Assembly (NCBI GenBank): GCA_025449845.1
Contig: JANWIP010000031.1
Coordinates: 62,001 to 126,000 of the forward strand
Source of the DNA: Solirubrobacteraceae bacterium
GTDB taxonomy: Bacteria; Actinomycetota; Thermoleophilia; Solirubrobacterales; Solirubrobacteraceae
DNA length: 64,000 nt
Direction: 5' to 3'
A program made the translations under genes and the position numbers. The notes below the pieces were generated by a model. That model ran no database searches, was not told the DNA's origin, and worked only from the letters and a program-made list of their open reading frames with translations. Below, in pieces: positions 18,240 to 26,578 of this stretch; the first letter of the stretch is position 1; each line of letters opens with the position of its first letter.

Positions 18240-19493
18240 ATGGAGCAGCCTCAGCAGCGCGCCAAACAGCGCGCATTCTGCATCGCCGCTCTGGCCGAAG
18301 GCGATGATCTGAGCGAGTTGGGTGAGCTGCTGCGCACTTCCGGCGTGGCGGTGGCGGGGGAAATGGTGCAGCACCGCGAGCGGCCCCACCCCAACACCTA
18401 TCTCGGCCCGGGCAAGGTGGAAGAGGCCAAGCAGATGGCCAAAGAGTGCGATGCGAACCTGATCGCCTGCGATGACGAGCTGACGCCCCGCCAGGAGCGC
18501 AACCTGGAGGAGGCGGTGGGGCTGCCGGTGGTGGACAGGACGGCGGTGATCCTCGACATCTTCGCCGCGCACGCAGCCAGCGCGGAGGGCAAGCTACAGG
18601 TAGAGCTGGCGCAGCTGGAATACAACCTCGCGCGAATGCGCGGCCTGTGGACCCACCTTGAGCGCCTCGGTGGCGGCATTGGCACAAGAGGCCCGGGCGA
18701 GAGCCAGATCGAGACCGACCGCAGACTCGCGCGCGATCGCATTGCGGCGCTACGCAAGCGCCTGCGACAGGTAGGGGGCACGCGCGCGGTGATGCGCGCC
18801 GAGCGCGAGCGCGCGGCACTCCCCACGGTCGCGCTGGCGGGCTACACGAACGCAGGGAAGTCGACGCTGCTGAACGCCTTGACGGGCTCTGAGGTGGGAG
18901 TGCGCGACCGCCTGTTTCACACGCTTGACCCGAGCACGCGTACCTGGCGCCTGGCGGGCAGGCAGTATCTGCTGACCGACACTGTGGGATTCATCCGCAA
19001 GCTGCCCCACCAGCTGGTGGACGCCTTCGGCGCGACCTTGGAGGAGACCCGCCGCGCCGACCTGCTGCTGCACGTGCTGGACGCCTCAGCATCGCTTGAG
19101 CAGGCGGAGATGATGCGCCACTCGGTGGAGGTGGTGCTTGAGGAGATCGGAGCGGGGGAGACGCCACGGCTGCTGGTCTTGAACAAGGTGGACATGCTCG
19201 ATCAGCAGCAGCGCCACGAGTTGCGCCTGCGCCACCCCGAGGCGATGCTGGTGAGCGCCTCAAGCGGCGAGGGGCTGGAGGAGCTCGGGGAGCACATCGA
19301 GCGAGAGTTCCGGCGCACGCTGTGCCCGGTCGATCTGCTCGTGCCCTATGACCACGGCGGCAGCCTGGCGGAGCTGCACGAGGTGGCGGGAGATGTGACG
19401 CGCCAGGACACGCCCGAGGGCGTACGCGTGCGGGCGCTGGTGCCAGCGAGACTGGCCGCGCGCTTCGAGCGCTTCGCGGTAGCCCCGTCGTAG
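18240..19493 (+). CDS. hflX: GTPase HflX
   Basis: 417 residues, starting 5 bp after the aminotransferase behind GAGGTAG. The N-terminal HflX domain contains HPNTYLGPGKVEE and the LEYNLARMRGLW helix, followed by the glycine-rich GGGIGTRGPGESQ linker. The G domain has G1 GYTNAGKST, G3 DTVGFI and G4 NKVD. HflX binds the 50S subunit and rescues or splits stalled ribosomes, notably under heat stress. It closes the miaA-dapF-dapL block and is convergent with gatD, 16 bp away. Confidence 0.95.
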   Translation: MEQPQQRAKQRAFCIAALAEGDDLSELGELLRTSGVAVAGEMVQHRERPHPNTYLGPGKVEEAKQMAKECDANLIACDDELTPRQERNLEEAVGLPVVDRTAVILDIFAAHAASAEGKLQVELAQLEYNLARMRGLWTHLERLGGGIGTRGPGESQIETDRRLARDRIAALRKRLRQVGGTRAVMRAERERAALPTVALAGYTNAGKSTLLNALTGSEVGVRDRLFHTLDPSTRTWRLAGRQYLLTDTVGFIRKLPHQLVDAFGATLEETRRADLLLHVLDASASLEQAEMMRHSVEVVLEEIGAGETPRLLVLNKVDMLDQQQRHELRLRHPEAMLVSASSGEGLEELGEHIEREFRRTLCPVDLLVPYDHGGSLAELHEVAGDVTRQDTPEGVRVRALVPARLAARFERFAVAPS

Positions 19494-19509
19494 TCGGCGG
19501 CCAGCTTCT

Positions 19510-20304
19510 TCACAAACCCGCCGCGCGGCGGGCCCCAACGTGAGCGAGATCCTCAAAGGCGTCATCGAGGGGGGCAAGCGCAGCGATATCGATGCGCAGC
19601 GCGGTGGCGATCAGCCAGTCGGCAAGCCAGACGTTCTTGGGCAGCAGAGGGCCGTGCAGATAGGTGCCGATGACATTGCCGCGCCTGACGCCCTCAAAGC
19701 CCGAGTGACCATCGTTGCCGTGCCCGCGCAGCACGCGCCCAAGCGGCCGCTCGTCCGCGCCCAGATGAGTGCGCCCGCCATGATTCTCAAAGCCGGCAAG
19801 CACGCGCGCGGGCGTGCCTGGGTCAAGCTCGACCTCGATGGCGACATTGCCGATCAGACGAGGCCCCTCGTGGCGCACCGTGCGCACGTCCACCAAACCG
19901 ACCCCCGGAATCTCCTCGCTGCCGAGCACGTAGGAGCTGCCGAGCAGCTGATAGCCACCGCACACGCCGAGCACGACCGCCCCGCGCCGCGCGGCGATGT
20001 GCAGCCCCTCCCGCTTGTGCGCCAGCAGGTCCTCGGCGCAGAGCCGCTGGTCACGGTCCTGGCCGCCCCCTAGATAGAAGAGGTCGTGCGCAGTGCCATC
20101 CAGCGGCTCGCCCAGCCCACTGGCGGTGAGCTTGAAATCGAGTCCCCGCCAGGCGCAGCGACGTTCCAGCATGAGCAAGTTGCCACGGTCGGCGTAGATG
20201 TTCATCAGGTCCGGATAGAGCGCGCAGACACACAGGATCGGTGCACCTGCGGAAGCTGGGGATGGGGAGGAGGGGTGGGTGGTCGGTGGCTGCTGGTCAG
20301 GCAC
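19510..20304 (-). CDS. gatD: Lipid II isoglutaminyl synthase, glutaminase subunit GatD
   Basis: 264 residues from a GTG; the first 20 residues are low complexity and the true start could be slightly later. It is a class I glutamine amidotransferase of the CobB/CobQ type: nucleophile Cys115 in GVCGGYQLLG and His218 in TYLHGP, with FENHGGRT before. GatD supplies ammonia to MurT, which amidates the D-glutamate of the lipid II stem peptide to D-isoglutamine. murT is upstream in the same minus-strand operon, but a methyltransferase gene lies between them, overlapping both. Confidence 0.88.
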   Translation of the reverse strand: MPDQQPPTTHPSSPSPASAGAPILCVCALYPDLMNIYADRGNLLMLERRCAWRGLDFKLTASGLGEPLDGTAHDLFYLGGGQDRDQRLCAEDLLAHKREGLHIAARRGAVVLGVCGGYQLLGSSYVLGSEEIPGVGLVDVRTVRHEGPRLIGNVAIEVELDPGTPARVLAGFENHGGRTHLGADERPLGRVLRGHGNDGHSGFEGVRRGNVIGTYLHGPLLPKNVWLADWLIATALRIDIAALAPLDDAFEDLAHVGARRAAGL

Positions 20305-21061
20305 GCAGCATCACCACGTCGCTGCCGGCGTGATCGTCGGTGGTGGGAATGTGGCGTGCCTGCTCGGGGTGCAGGCCAACGGCGGCGCCCTCGCGCTCCA
20401 ACTCGGCGCCGTCGATGCGATCGAGCTCGATCAGGTCCTGCTCGATGACTTTGGAGTCGCCGATGCGCCGATGGCGTTCGATCGCGATGGTGCTGGGCCC
20501 CGCCTGCACGCGTGTGGCCTGGCTCGTATAGAGCACGCCGTCGATGCGACAGGTCTCAGGCGACGGTGCGAGACCGCCATTGGTGCAGTCAAATGGTTCG
20601 AGGTCGGTGACGAGCGCGCAGGCAAACAGGCCACCAGGACGCAGGTGGGCGCGAACCTGACGCAGGAAGGCGGAGCGCCCGGCGCCTGCGCCCAGCAGCT
20701 GAACCGTCTGCATAGGGGCGATGCACAGAGCAACACGCTCCGCATGGGGCAGCTGAAAAGAGCGCGCATCCGCACAGACGGTCTCGACATCCAGACGCGC
20801 GGCGCGCTGGCGCAGAGCGGCGAGCAGCGTCGGGTCGTGGTCGAGCGCGATCACTCGGCGTCCGTGGCGCGCAAGGTCAAGCGCGACGCGCCCTGTGCCC
20901 GCGCCGATGTCCAGGATGGCGCCGTCAGGGTGAGCATCGGCCAACTCGCGCCATAGAGGCAGGTCAGCACGGTAGGAGCCGCACTCCAGGTCGTGCCAGA
21001 CCACGACCGGCTGCGGAGCACCGGCGGGGTTGGAGCCGCCGGAGTGAAGTTCTACGACCAC
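20297..21061 (-). CDS. Class I SAM-dependent methyltransferase between murT and gatD
   Basis: 254 residues from a GTG. It overlaps murT by 10 bp and gatD by 8 bp, so translational coupling is likely. Motif I is DIGAGTGRVALDLA, followed by ALDHDPTLLAALRQ and CADARSFQL, and an HLRPGGLFACALV strand: a Rossmann methyltransferase. The N-terminus (DLECGSYRADLPLW) resembles small-molecule methyltransferases, but no substrate is evident. Its place inside the murT-gatD pair suggests a link to peptidoglycan precursors or their regulation, which is inference only. Confidence 0.8.
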   Translation of the reverse strand: MVVELHSGGSNPAGAPQPVVVWHDLECGSYRADLPLWRELADAHPDGAILDIGAGTGRVALDLARHGRRVIALDHDPTLLAALRQRAARLDVETVCADARSFQLPHAERVALCIAPMQTVQLLGAGAGRSAFLRQVRAHLRPGGLFACALVTDLEPFDCTNGGLAPSPETCRIDGVLYTSQATRVQAGPSTIAIERHRRIGDSKVIEQDLIELDRIDGAELEREGAAVGLHPEQARHIPTTDDHAGSDVVMLRA

Positions 21062-22470
21062 GCGCTGCGCGCCTCCCCCCGGGATACGAGCAGCTGACGC
21101 AGAGAGAGCATGGCGGTGTAGGTGGGCAGCGCGTAGAGGGGGGGAGGATCGCTCTCCTCGGGCCCCGAGGAGCCCGAGGCCACAGCGGTGTCAAGAGCCA
21201 TGGCGAGATCGGGCTGCACCTCGATTGCCGCGGGGTCGATGCCCGCATACTTCAGCCGCACCGCCAACTCCGCGGCGCGCGTGCCCGCACAGGTGACACG
21301 GCGCAGGCGCCCTGCGAGTAGCTCGAAGTCGGCATCCCAGATCCAGGAGACATCGCGCCCGTCGGCGATGTTGTCGTTGAGCACGCCAAGCAGGTCGTGC
21401 TGTCCGGGCTCAAGCGCGAGCGTGCGCAGCACCTCATTGGCGCCGGTGGGGTTCTTGACGAGCAGAATGCGCAGCGAGCGCCCGGCGACGGTGACACTCT
21501 CGGCGCGGCCGAAGGCGGGAGCGGTCGCTTGCAGGCCCGCGACGATCGTGGGCAGCGGGATATCAAGCGCATAGGCGAGGGCAGCAGCGGCGAGGGCGTT
21601 GTAGACGTTGTAGAGGCCCGGGAGGGCCAGTTGCACGTCAGCGCGGCCGGTGGGCGTGTGCAAGGTGAAGCGGGCGGAGCGCACCCCTTCGAGCGCGACG
21701 TCGGCTGCGGTGATGCTCGGCGCCGGACGACGCTGGCCGCAGCTTGGACAGTGGTAGTGACCCAGGTGGCCCAGGTAGATGGCATCGAACACGTAGGGCG
21801 CGCCGCAGCGCCGGCAATGCTTGGCGTCTGCCGCGTGGGCCATGCCGGCAAGCGCGAGCGAGTCATCCTCGACGCCGTAGTAAAGGACCTCGGCCTCGCG
21901 CTGCGTGCCCTCACGCGCACGACCGAGGTCGGCAACCATGGGATCATCCGCGTTGAGCACGAGTCGGGCTTCACGCGCGGGATCGGCGTCGAGTGTGCCG
22001 GCCCAGCGCTCGGCGATGCTCTCAAGCTCTCCGTAGCGGTCGAGCTGGTCGCGGAAGAGGTTGCCGAGCAGGATCGCGCGGGGGCGCAATTGGGAGACGA
22101 GGTCACCCAACCAATACTCGTCAACCTCGAACAGGCCGAGCTCCCCCCGGATGGCGCCACGAGGCCCGGCGGCGTCAAGCAGGGTGGAGGCGATGCCACC
22201 GGCCATATTGGCGCCGGCGCGGTTGTGCACGAGCGAGATGCCGTGATGCCTGAGGATGCCCGATGTGAAGGCGGCGGTCGTGGTCTTGCCATTGGTGGCC
22301 GAGATCACGACGCTGCCCCGCGTGAGCCGCCCGGCGAGCGCACCGATGGCGCCGGGATCGAGGCGCATGAGCAGCTTGCCGGGCGCGCTGGTGCCGCCAC
22401 CGCCGCGCAGACGCGAGAGAGCGCCAAGGGACCGAGCCAAGGCGAGCGTGGGGGCCAGGGGCGCCTTCAT
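21052..22470 (-). CDS. murT: Lipid II isoglutaminyl synthase, Mur-ligase subunit MurT
   Basis: 472 residues. The Mur ligase ATP site is ISATNGKTTTAAF, and LVHNRAGANMAGGIAS and NLFRDQLDRYGELE are MurT-typical. A four-cysteine zinc ribbon (CRRCG ... CPSCG, near residues 218-245) separates this family from other Mur ligases. The C-terminal DUF1727 domain carries LLVKNPTGANEVLR. With GatD it amidates the stem-peptide D-Glu of lipid II, needed for efficient cross-linking in many Gram-positives. It heads an operon murT - methyltransferase - gatD. Confidence 0.92.
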   Translation of the reverse strand: MKAPLAPTLALARSLGALSRLRGGGGTSAPGKLLMRLDPGAIGALAGRLTRGSVVISATNGKTTTAAFTSGILRHHGISLVHNRAGANMAGGIASTLLDAAGPRGAIRGELGLFEVDEYWLGDLVSQLRPRAILLGNLFRDQLDRYGELESIAERWAGTLDADPAREARLVLNADDPMVADLGRAREGTQREAEVLYYGVEDDSLALAGMAHAADAKHCRRCGAPYVFDAIYLGHLGHYHCPSCGQRRPAPSITAADVALEGVRSARFTLHTPTGRADVQLALPGLYNVYNALAAAALAYALDIPLPTIVAGLQATAPAFGRAESVTVAGRSLRILLVKNPTGANEVLRTLALEPGQHDLLGVLNDNIADGRDVSWIWDADFELLAGRLRRVTCAGTRAAELAVRLKYAGIDPAAIEVQPDLAMALDTAVASGSSGPEESDPPPLYALPTYTAMLSLRQLLVSRGEARSAWS

Positions 22471-22558
22471 GGCCGGGCCGAGGTAGAACAGCGGACCGAA
22501 GGGGGGTCACCAAGGCAGCCGAATCGAGCTATGCGGCAAAACTGGCGCGCCCGGTGCA

Positions 22559-23458
22559 TCAGGGTCCTCCAGGTACGAGAACCCGCACGGCGCCCGGCAG
22601 GGCGCGGATGCGTGCGGGGAGCTGCGCGATGGGATCGCCGTCGGCATACAGCGTGAAAGGCCGGTCGGCCGAGATCGTCACCTCGGCGGCCCGGAAGACC
22701 TTGACGGTGGGCAGCCGCACATGAGCGCCCTTGAACACCTTGGGCAGGTTGGCGAGGAAGCGCAGCTTGGAGACCTGTTCGATGGCAACGATGTCCAGCA
22801 GCCCATCCTCCAGCAGCGCATCGGGCGCGAGGCGCATACCGCCACCGTAGACACCGGAGTTGGCGGCCGCGATGGTATAGCCGCTGAAGCTGAACCGCTG
22901 CTCAGGCGAGGAGCCCCCGTCCAGCTCGATCTCAAAGCGCGCCGGGCGCCAGGAGACAAGTGCGCGCAGCGCCCCATAGGCATACACGAGGTTTCCTAGG
23001 CGGGAAGGTGCCTCGTTGGCAATCCGGTTGGCGTCGCTGTCGAACCCAGCGGAGGCGATGCCGACAAACGCCTGACCTTCGACCTCGCCGAGATCCATCG
23101 CACGCGGGACACCGTGCGCGATGACCGCGCAGGCGGCAATGGGGTCCTCGGGGATCTTGAGCACACGCGCAAGGTCGTTGCCGCGCCCGCCGGGAAGCAC
23201 GCCAAGCAGCGAGTCGGGAACACCGCGCAGGACTTGCGCGATGGCGCCGATCATGCCATCGCCACTAAGCGCCGCAATCGTCTCACCCGTGCTCGCGGCC
23301 TGCGCGGCCAGTTCGCGAGCATGGTCGAGATGGCGGGTATCGACACGGCGCACCCGTAGGTCATGGCCGGTAAGCGCCTGCTCGACCTCGGGCGCCAGAC
23401 GCCCCGCGCGCCCGCCGCCCGCGGCGGGGTTGACGATCAGACAGACAGGGGCTGACAC
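22559..23458 (-). CDS. Diacylglycerol kinase-family lipid kinase
   Basis: 299 residues from a GTG. The catalytic domain has the NPAAGGGRAGRL phosphate loop, an SGDGMIGAI segment where most members read GGDGT, and LPGGRGNDLARVL. The C-terminal half has the typical DLGEVEGQAFVG and AANSGVYGGGMRLAPDA strands. Relatives phosphorylate diacylglycerol, undecaprenol or other lipids with ATP. The Thr-to-Met change in the nucleotide loop is unusual but the fold appears intact. It lies 88 bp upstream of murT on the same strand and could share its transcript. Confidence 0.85.
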   Translation of the reverse strand: MSAPVCLIVNPAAGGGRAGRLAPEVEQALTGHDLRVRRVDTRHLDHARELAAQAASTGETIAALSGDGMIGAIAQVLRGVPDSLLGVLPGGRGNDLARVLKIPEDPIAACAVIAHGVPRAMDLGEVEGQAFVGIASAGFDSDANRIANEAPSRLGNLVYAYGALRALVSWRPARFEIELDGGSSPEQRFSFSGYTIAAANSGVYGGGMRLAPDALLEDGLLDIVAIEQVSKLRFLANLPKVFKGAHVRLPTVKVFRAAEVTISADRPFTLYADGDPIAQLPARIRALPGAVRVLVPGGP

Positions 23459-23478
23459 GACTGGTCTGTGTCGTCCGG

Positions 23479-24129
23479 CTAACGACCGGGCGGCTTTGAC
23501 GCGCCACCAGGCTTCGATGCGCCGCCAGACCCCGAGCGTGCTGCCAACGCGCGATCGCGGCGGCGACGACCAACGGCGGCAACGATTGCTAGGGCAGCAA
23601 TGACGGCAAACAAGCCCAGCAGGATGCCCGGTGCAAGCCCAAGGCCGCCGAAAGGCAACGCAATCAGCTCCACGACCCCCAGCCCGATGGCAAGCAGCAC
23701 GAAGATGAGCAAGATGATCAGCAAGATGCCGCGTATGCGCGCGAGGATTCCCGCGCTGCCGGGAGGCACGAGCAGCCCCATGGCCCGCAAAGCGAACATC
23801 TGCCGCCCCGAGGGAGCCTCCTGCCCAAGCCGCTGCACGGCATCCCTGAGCGCATCGGGCTTGCGCTCGGCAAGCGCCAACGAGGCATCAGCCATGCGCC
23901 GGATCTGCATACGCTCCTGAGGTCTTGCGGCCGCGATGGCCCGCTGGAAGTAACCGCGTGCCTTCTCGGCATCGAAACGCTCGGCTGCGCGACCACCAAG
24001 AATCGCAAGCGCCGCCGACTTGTACTTGGTCTCGGCCTCAAGCTCCTCATCGGAGCGCTGCTCAAGCGCCTGGATGGCCTCCATGGCCCCACGCTGCTCA
24101 ATCTTGATCTGACGCTGCTTAGGTGGCAT
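23479..24129 (-). CDS. Membrane protein with helical N-terminal domain, function unknown
   Basis: 216 residues. The first 130 are charged and helical, with a TPR-like look (AEAKARGYFQRAIAAA-type helix; EKARGYFQRAIAAARPQER is visible). Two adjacent hydrophobic segments follow (about 136-158 and 165-187: IRGILLIILLIFVLLAIGLG and APGILLGLFAVIAALAIVAA). The tail is basic and Gly/Pro/Ser-rich. I do not recognise a named family. It lies 20 bp upstream of the lipid kinase and is divergent from the next gene. Confidence 0.7.
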   Translation of the reverse strand: MPPKQRQIKIEQRGAMEAIQALEQRSDEELEAETKYKSAALAILGGRAAERFDAEKARGYFQRAIAAARPQERMQIRRMADASLALAERKPDALRDAVQRLGQEAPSGRQMFALRAMGLLVPPGSAGILARIRGILLIILLIFVLLAIGLGVVELIALPFGGLGLAPGILLGLFAVIAALAIVAAVGRRRRDRALAARSGSGGASKPGGASKPPGR

Positions 24130-24233
24130 CGCGGGCCATTCTACGGCGTGCGCCAGCCCGTGCGGTTCCGAGCAGGCCCAGGCGCTTCCCAGCGAACGCT
24201 CTGGGCGCTATGCTCGCCAGGCCCCACAAGCCG

Positions 24234-24794
24234 ATGCGCTCAATCTCGATCATCCACGCGTCTGTGTCCAGGTCGGCCCTGTGCCTGCTGACCGTGCTCG
24301 CCATGGCCCTACCCAGTACGGCAGGCGCGGCCGTCTTCGCGCCGCCGGCGGAAACACCAACGACGCCAGCCCCGGCGACCCCAAGCGCCCCAGCAGCAAC
24401 GACGCCAGCTGCGACGCCCACGATTTCCACAGCGCCCGCACCGGCCACAGCCGCGCCCAAGACCTACTCGAAGGGCTCCCACGGTGCCACGACCGCGCCG
24501 AAGTCGGCTGCCCCGGCGGTGACGCAGACAGCACCCGCAGTGACGACTCGGGCGGCGACCGCGACCTCTTCGACGGAATCGAGCTCAAACGGCAACACCG
24601 CGCTGATCTTCGCGTTCGTCGCCGCCGTAGCACTGCTGGTCGGAATCGCCTACATGATCCTGCGCGACGCACATAGCGTCGCTCCTGTCAGTGACGGCCC
24701 AAGTGGTGGCGGCACGCGTAATTCAGCCGCCCGCCTGCGTCAGCGCCGCCGTAAAGCCAAGGCCGCGCGGCAGCAGCGCAAGCGCAATCGCTAG
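24234..24794 (+). CDS. Small Thr/Ala/Pro-rich membrane-anchored protein
   Basis: 186 residues from the ATG at 24234, preferred because it gives a signal peptide (ending PSTAGA) at the N-terminus; upstream ATGs at 24123 and 24210 add Arg-rich sequence. After the signal comes a low-complexity Pro/Thr/Ala linker, a Ser/Thr-rich stretch, one membrane helix (TALIFAFVAAVALLVGIAYM) and a short very basic cytoplasmic tail (RQRRRKAKAARQQRKR). The layout suits a wall-spanning stalk anchored in the membrane. Function is unknown. The last 72 bp overlap the read-through tail of hicA on the other strand. Confidence 0.6.
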   Translation: MRSISIIHASVSRSALCLLTVLAMALPSTAGAAVFAPPAETPTTPAPATPSAPAATTPAATPTISTAPAPATAAPKTYSKGSHGATTAPKSAAPAVTQTAPAVTTRAATATSSTESSSNGNTALIFAFVAAVALLVGIAYMILRDAHSVAPVSDGPSGGGTRNSAARLRQRRRKAKAARQQRKRNR

Positions 24795-25088
24795 CTTCGG
24801 GATCATCAGCCACCGAACATATGCAATCAGCGATCGAACGCCTTGACGCTTTAGCCGTCGAGGTTTAGAGGCTGCGGCGCAGTTCCTCGCGCCGTATACA
24901 CCGTCTCGCAGTATTCCGGCCAGCGTGCCGCGTTTCAATTCACGATGCAGTGGCACCACTAGAAGCGCGGCACGGTCTTGGTTCCCAAGTGAGACGTGGC
25001 TTCCTCGTTGGCGGATGACTTCCCAGCCTAGTTTCTTGAGTGCCGCTATTAGTTCGGCGCCGGATATGACCGGCAGACGCTCGCTCAC
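24723..25088 (-). CDS. hicA: HicA-type mRNA interferase toxin, probably frameshifted near the end
   Basis: The first ~55 residues are a normal HicA: ISGAELIAALKKLGWEVIRQ, the catalytic-His GSHVSL, then VVPLHRELKRGTLAGILRD. HicA toxins usually end about 12 residues later. Here the frame runs on for 65 unrelated residues into the neighbouring gene. A shift of one base near 24888-24893 would instead give a REELRRSL ending and a stop at 24865-24867, matching the family C-terminus. So the gene has probably lost one base, or the sequence has an error. It starts on the hicB stop (GTGA overlap). Confidence 0.7.
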   Translation of the reverse strand: MSERLPVISGAELIAALKKLGWEVIRQRGSHVSLGNQDRAALLVVPLHRELKRGTLAGILRDGVYGARNCAAASKPRRLKRQGVRSLIAYVRWLMIPKLAIALALLPRGLGFTAALTQAGG

Positions 25089-25309
25089 GCAGGGACCGCG
25101 AGTTTGCGGCGCACAACACCGGAGTCAATCGGGCGGTGCTGATCGCGGAGACCTTCGATGTAGAGGGCTAGAGCCTCTTCCGCATGTTGTGTCGCGTCGG
25201 TGAGATCGTCGCCCTGGGTGTGTAGACCTGGGAGTTCGGGCGCGTATACGTGATAGCCGCCTTCGTCCTGGGGCTCAAAGAAGAAGTCGATCTCGCGGAC
25301 CTCAGCCAT
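25085..25309 (-). CDS. hicB: HicB-type antitoxin
   Basis: 74 residues from the ATG at 25309. It has the HicB partial RNase H-like fold: an acidic beta strand, GGYHVYAPELPGLHTQGDDL, then a helix with ATQHAEEALALYIEGLR. It lacks an obvious added DNA-binding domain. Antitoxin precedes toxin, with a four-base overlap. HicB neutralises HicA, which cleaves mRNA. No ribosome-binding site is seen, so the mRNA may be nearly leaderless. An upstream in-frame extension to 25465 is not conserved in character. Confidence 0.75.
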   Translation of the reverse strand: MAEVREIDFFFEPQDEGGYHVYAPELPGLHTQGDDLTDATQHAEEALALYIEGLRDQHRPIDSGVVRRKLAVPA

Positions 25310-25476
25310 GCTGCCAGCATAGCGTGACGGGCTTGGGCGCTTAATCAGCCGCTGATATGGAGCATTCCTACGTACCTTGAAGGGAGTGCGGCACCCTCCA
25401 CGGAGTGGCTCGTAGCTTCGCAAAACCTCGCGTTTTGCAGAGCTTTCTCCTTGTTTACATAACATACATTATCGGG

Positions 25477-25484
25477 CATCGCTC
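25477..25484. repeat. Left target-site duplication (8 bp)
   Basis: CATCGCTC directly abuts the left terminal repeat and recurs exactly at 28167-28174 beyond the right one. Eight to nine bases is the usual IS1-family duplication size. Confidence 0.9.
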
Positions 25485-25503
25485 GGTGGTGTCTCAGTTT
25501 GAG
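25485..25503 (+). repeat. Left terminal inverted repeat
   Basis: GGTGGTGTCTCAGTTTGAG, an exact inverse of 28148-28166. It begins GG, as IS1-family ends do. The transposase stop codon (25494-25496) lies inside it. Confidence 0.93.
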
Positions 25504-26342
25504 AGTTCGATGATCTCTGCTGCCGTCCAGACGTGATCGGCGACGCCCGCGGCCATCGCCGGGGTGCGCGGGTATGGGTTGGCGAGGGTCTTATGCGGCC
25601 GGGCGAAGTTGTAGTGCATGAAGTGGATCGCTACGGTGGCGGCGTGGTTCTCGATCTTCTTGCTGAAGCCGTTGGTGAGCCGGGTGAAGCGCCGCATGTG
25701 CATCCGCATCGTGAGGTTCTGCCGCTCCACGTAGCTGGTGCTGACCTTCGCCAGGTCTGGGTCTCCGAGCCGGACTTTGGTCTTGGTGCCGATGCAGGCG
25801 GGTGGGCTGTAGCGGCCTTCGCCCGCATAGGGCGTCTTGTACTGCTTGATGATCTGCCCCCAGTCAACCTCGTCCTTATTGAAGACCAGGCCGACGACCC
25901 CGACGTAGGTTTGGTGGGCGTCTGTGCTGAGCTGGATGCGGCCCTGCACGCGCCCCTTGAGGTCTTCGATAAAGGCCCAGCAGTCGCCCAGCTTCCGCCC
26001 TCCGACGAGCCACGTCACCGCGAGCTTCGAGTTAGCGTCCAGCGCAACCCACGTCCAGACATCGCCGTAGCCGAACTCGCCCTTGTGCTCCTCGGGCACG
26101 TTGCGCTGTTTGCTGTAGCAGAAGCTCCATATCTCGTCTGCCTCGATCGTCTTGCACGGCAGGTCTCGTAGCGTGCGGTCTTGGTACCCGGCGCAAGCCT
26201 CGCCCACGTCGGTCAGGAGCTTCGAGACGGTGTTGATCGAGACGCCCGCCATGCGGGTCGTAGCGCGAAGGCTATTCCCCTCGACCAGCATCGAGAGGAT
26301 TTGAGCGCGCTTCTCGGTGCTCAGCCTGTTCATACTGAACAT
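25494..26342 (-). CDS. IS1-family DDE transposase
   Basis: 282 residues in one frame; no frameshift is needed, unlike the InsAB' of classical IS1. An N-terminal helix-turn-helix (LVEGNSLRATTRMAGVSINT) precedes the catalytic domain: Asp69 (EADEIWSF), Asp141 (STDAHQTY) and Glu206 (SYVERQNLTMRMH). The RRFTRLTNGFSKK and NHAATVAIHFMHYNF segments complete the IS1 C-terminal signature. A second ATG at 26333 could also be the start. The gene is intact and ends inside the left terminal repeat. Confidence 0.92.
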   Translation of the reverse strand: MFSMNRLSTEKRAQILSMLVEGNSLRATTRMAGVSINTVSKLLTDVGEACAGYQDRTLRDLPCKTIEADEIWSFCYSKQRNVPEEHKGEFGYGDVWTWVALDANSKLAVTWLVGGRKLGDCWAFIEDLKGRVQGRIQLSTDAHQTYVGVVGLVFNKDEVDWGQIIKQYKTPYAGEGRYSPPACIGTKTKVRLGDPDLAKVSTSYVERQNLTMRMHMRRFTRLTNGFSKKIENHAATVAIHFMHYNFARPHKTLANPYPRTPAMAAGVADHVWTAAEIIELSN

Positions 26343-26380
26343 TATGCATGACCGCTCGGACAGAACGATCAGTTTGAGGT

Positions 26381-26578
26381 TTAGCGACTACTTCCGGCCG
26401 CAGATCCGTCTTTAAGAGCACTGGTGGTCTCACGCCATTGCCCGGAGGTCGTCTGACGTGTGTAGCCGCTTCTCTTAGCGAATGGCGCGATCTCTCGCTC
26501 CATCTTCCGCAGATCGCGCTCTGCGACGTCAAACCGCTTGCGATTGATCTTTTCTAGATCCTTTGTTTGTTTCTTCAT
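26381..26578 (-). CDS. Small basic/charged passenger protein, unknown
   Basis: 65 residues from the ATG at 26578, which overlaps the stop of the protease gene (ATGA). The sequence begins MKKQTKDLEKINRKRF and continues AERDLRKMEREIAPFAKRSG: a charged amphipathic helix, possibly a coiled coil, with a polar tail. No family is recognised. Tight coupling to the protease suggests a partner, adaptor or substrate (inference). It is the last passenger gene before the transposase. Confidence 0.55.
   Translation of the reverse strand: MKKQTKDLEKINRKRFDVAERDLRKMEREIAPFAKRSGYTRQTTSGQWRETTSALKDGSAAGSSR

Noticed and set aside
21397-22656. Plus-strand frame of 419 codons opposite murT
   Set aside because: murT has complete Mur ligase and zinc-ribbon motifs; the opposite frame has none and is a shadow.
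24723-24867. Long C-terminal extension of HicA as a real domain
   Set aside because: It has no family resemblance, overlaps the opposite gene, and the alternative frame restores the expected ending.
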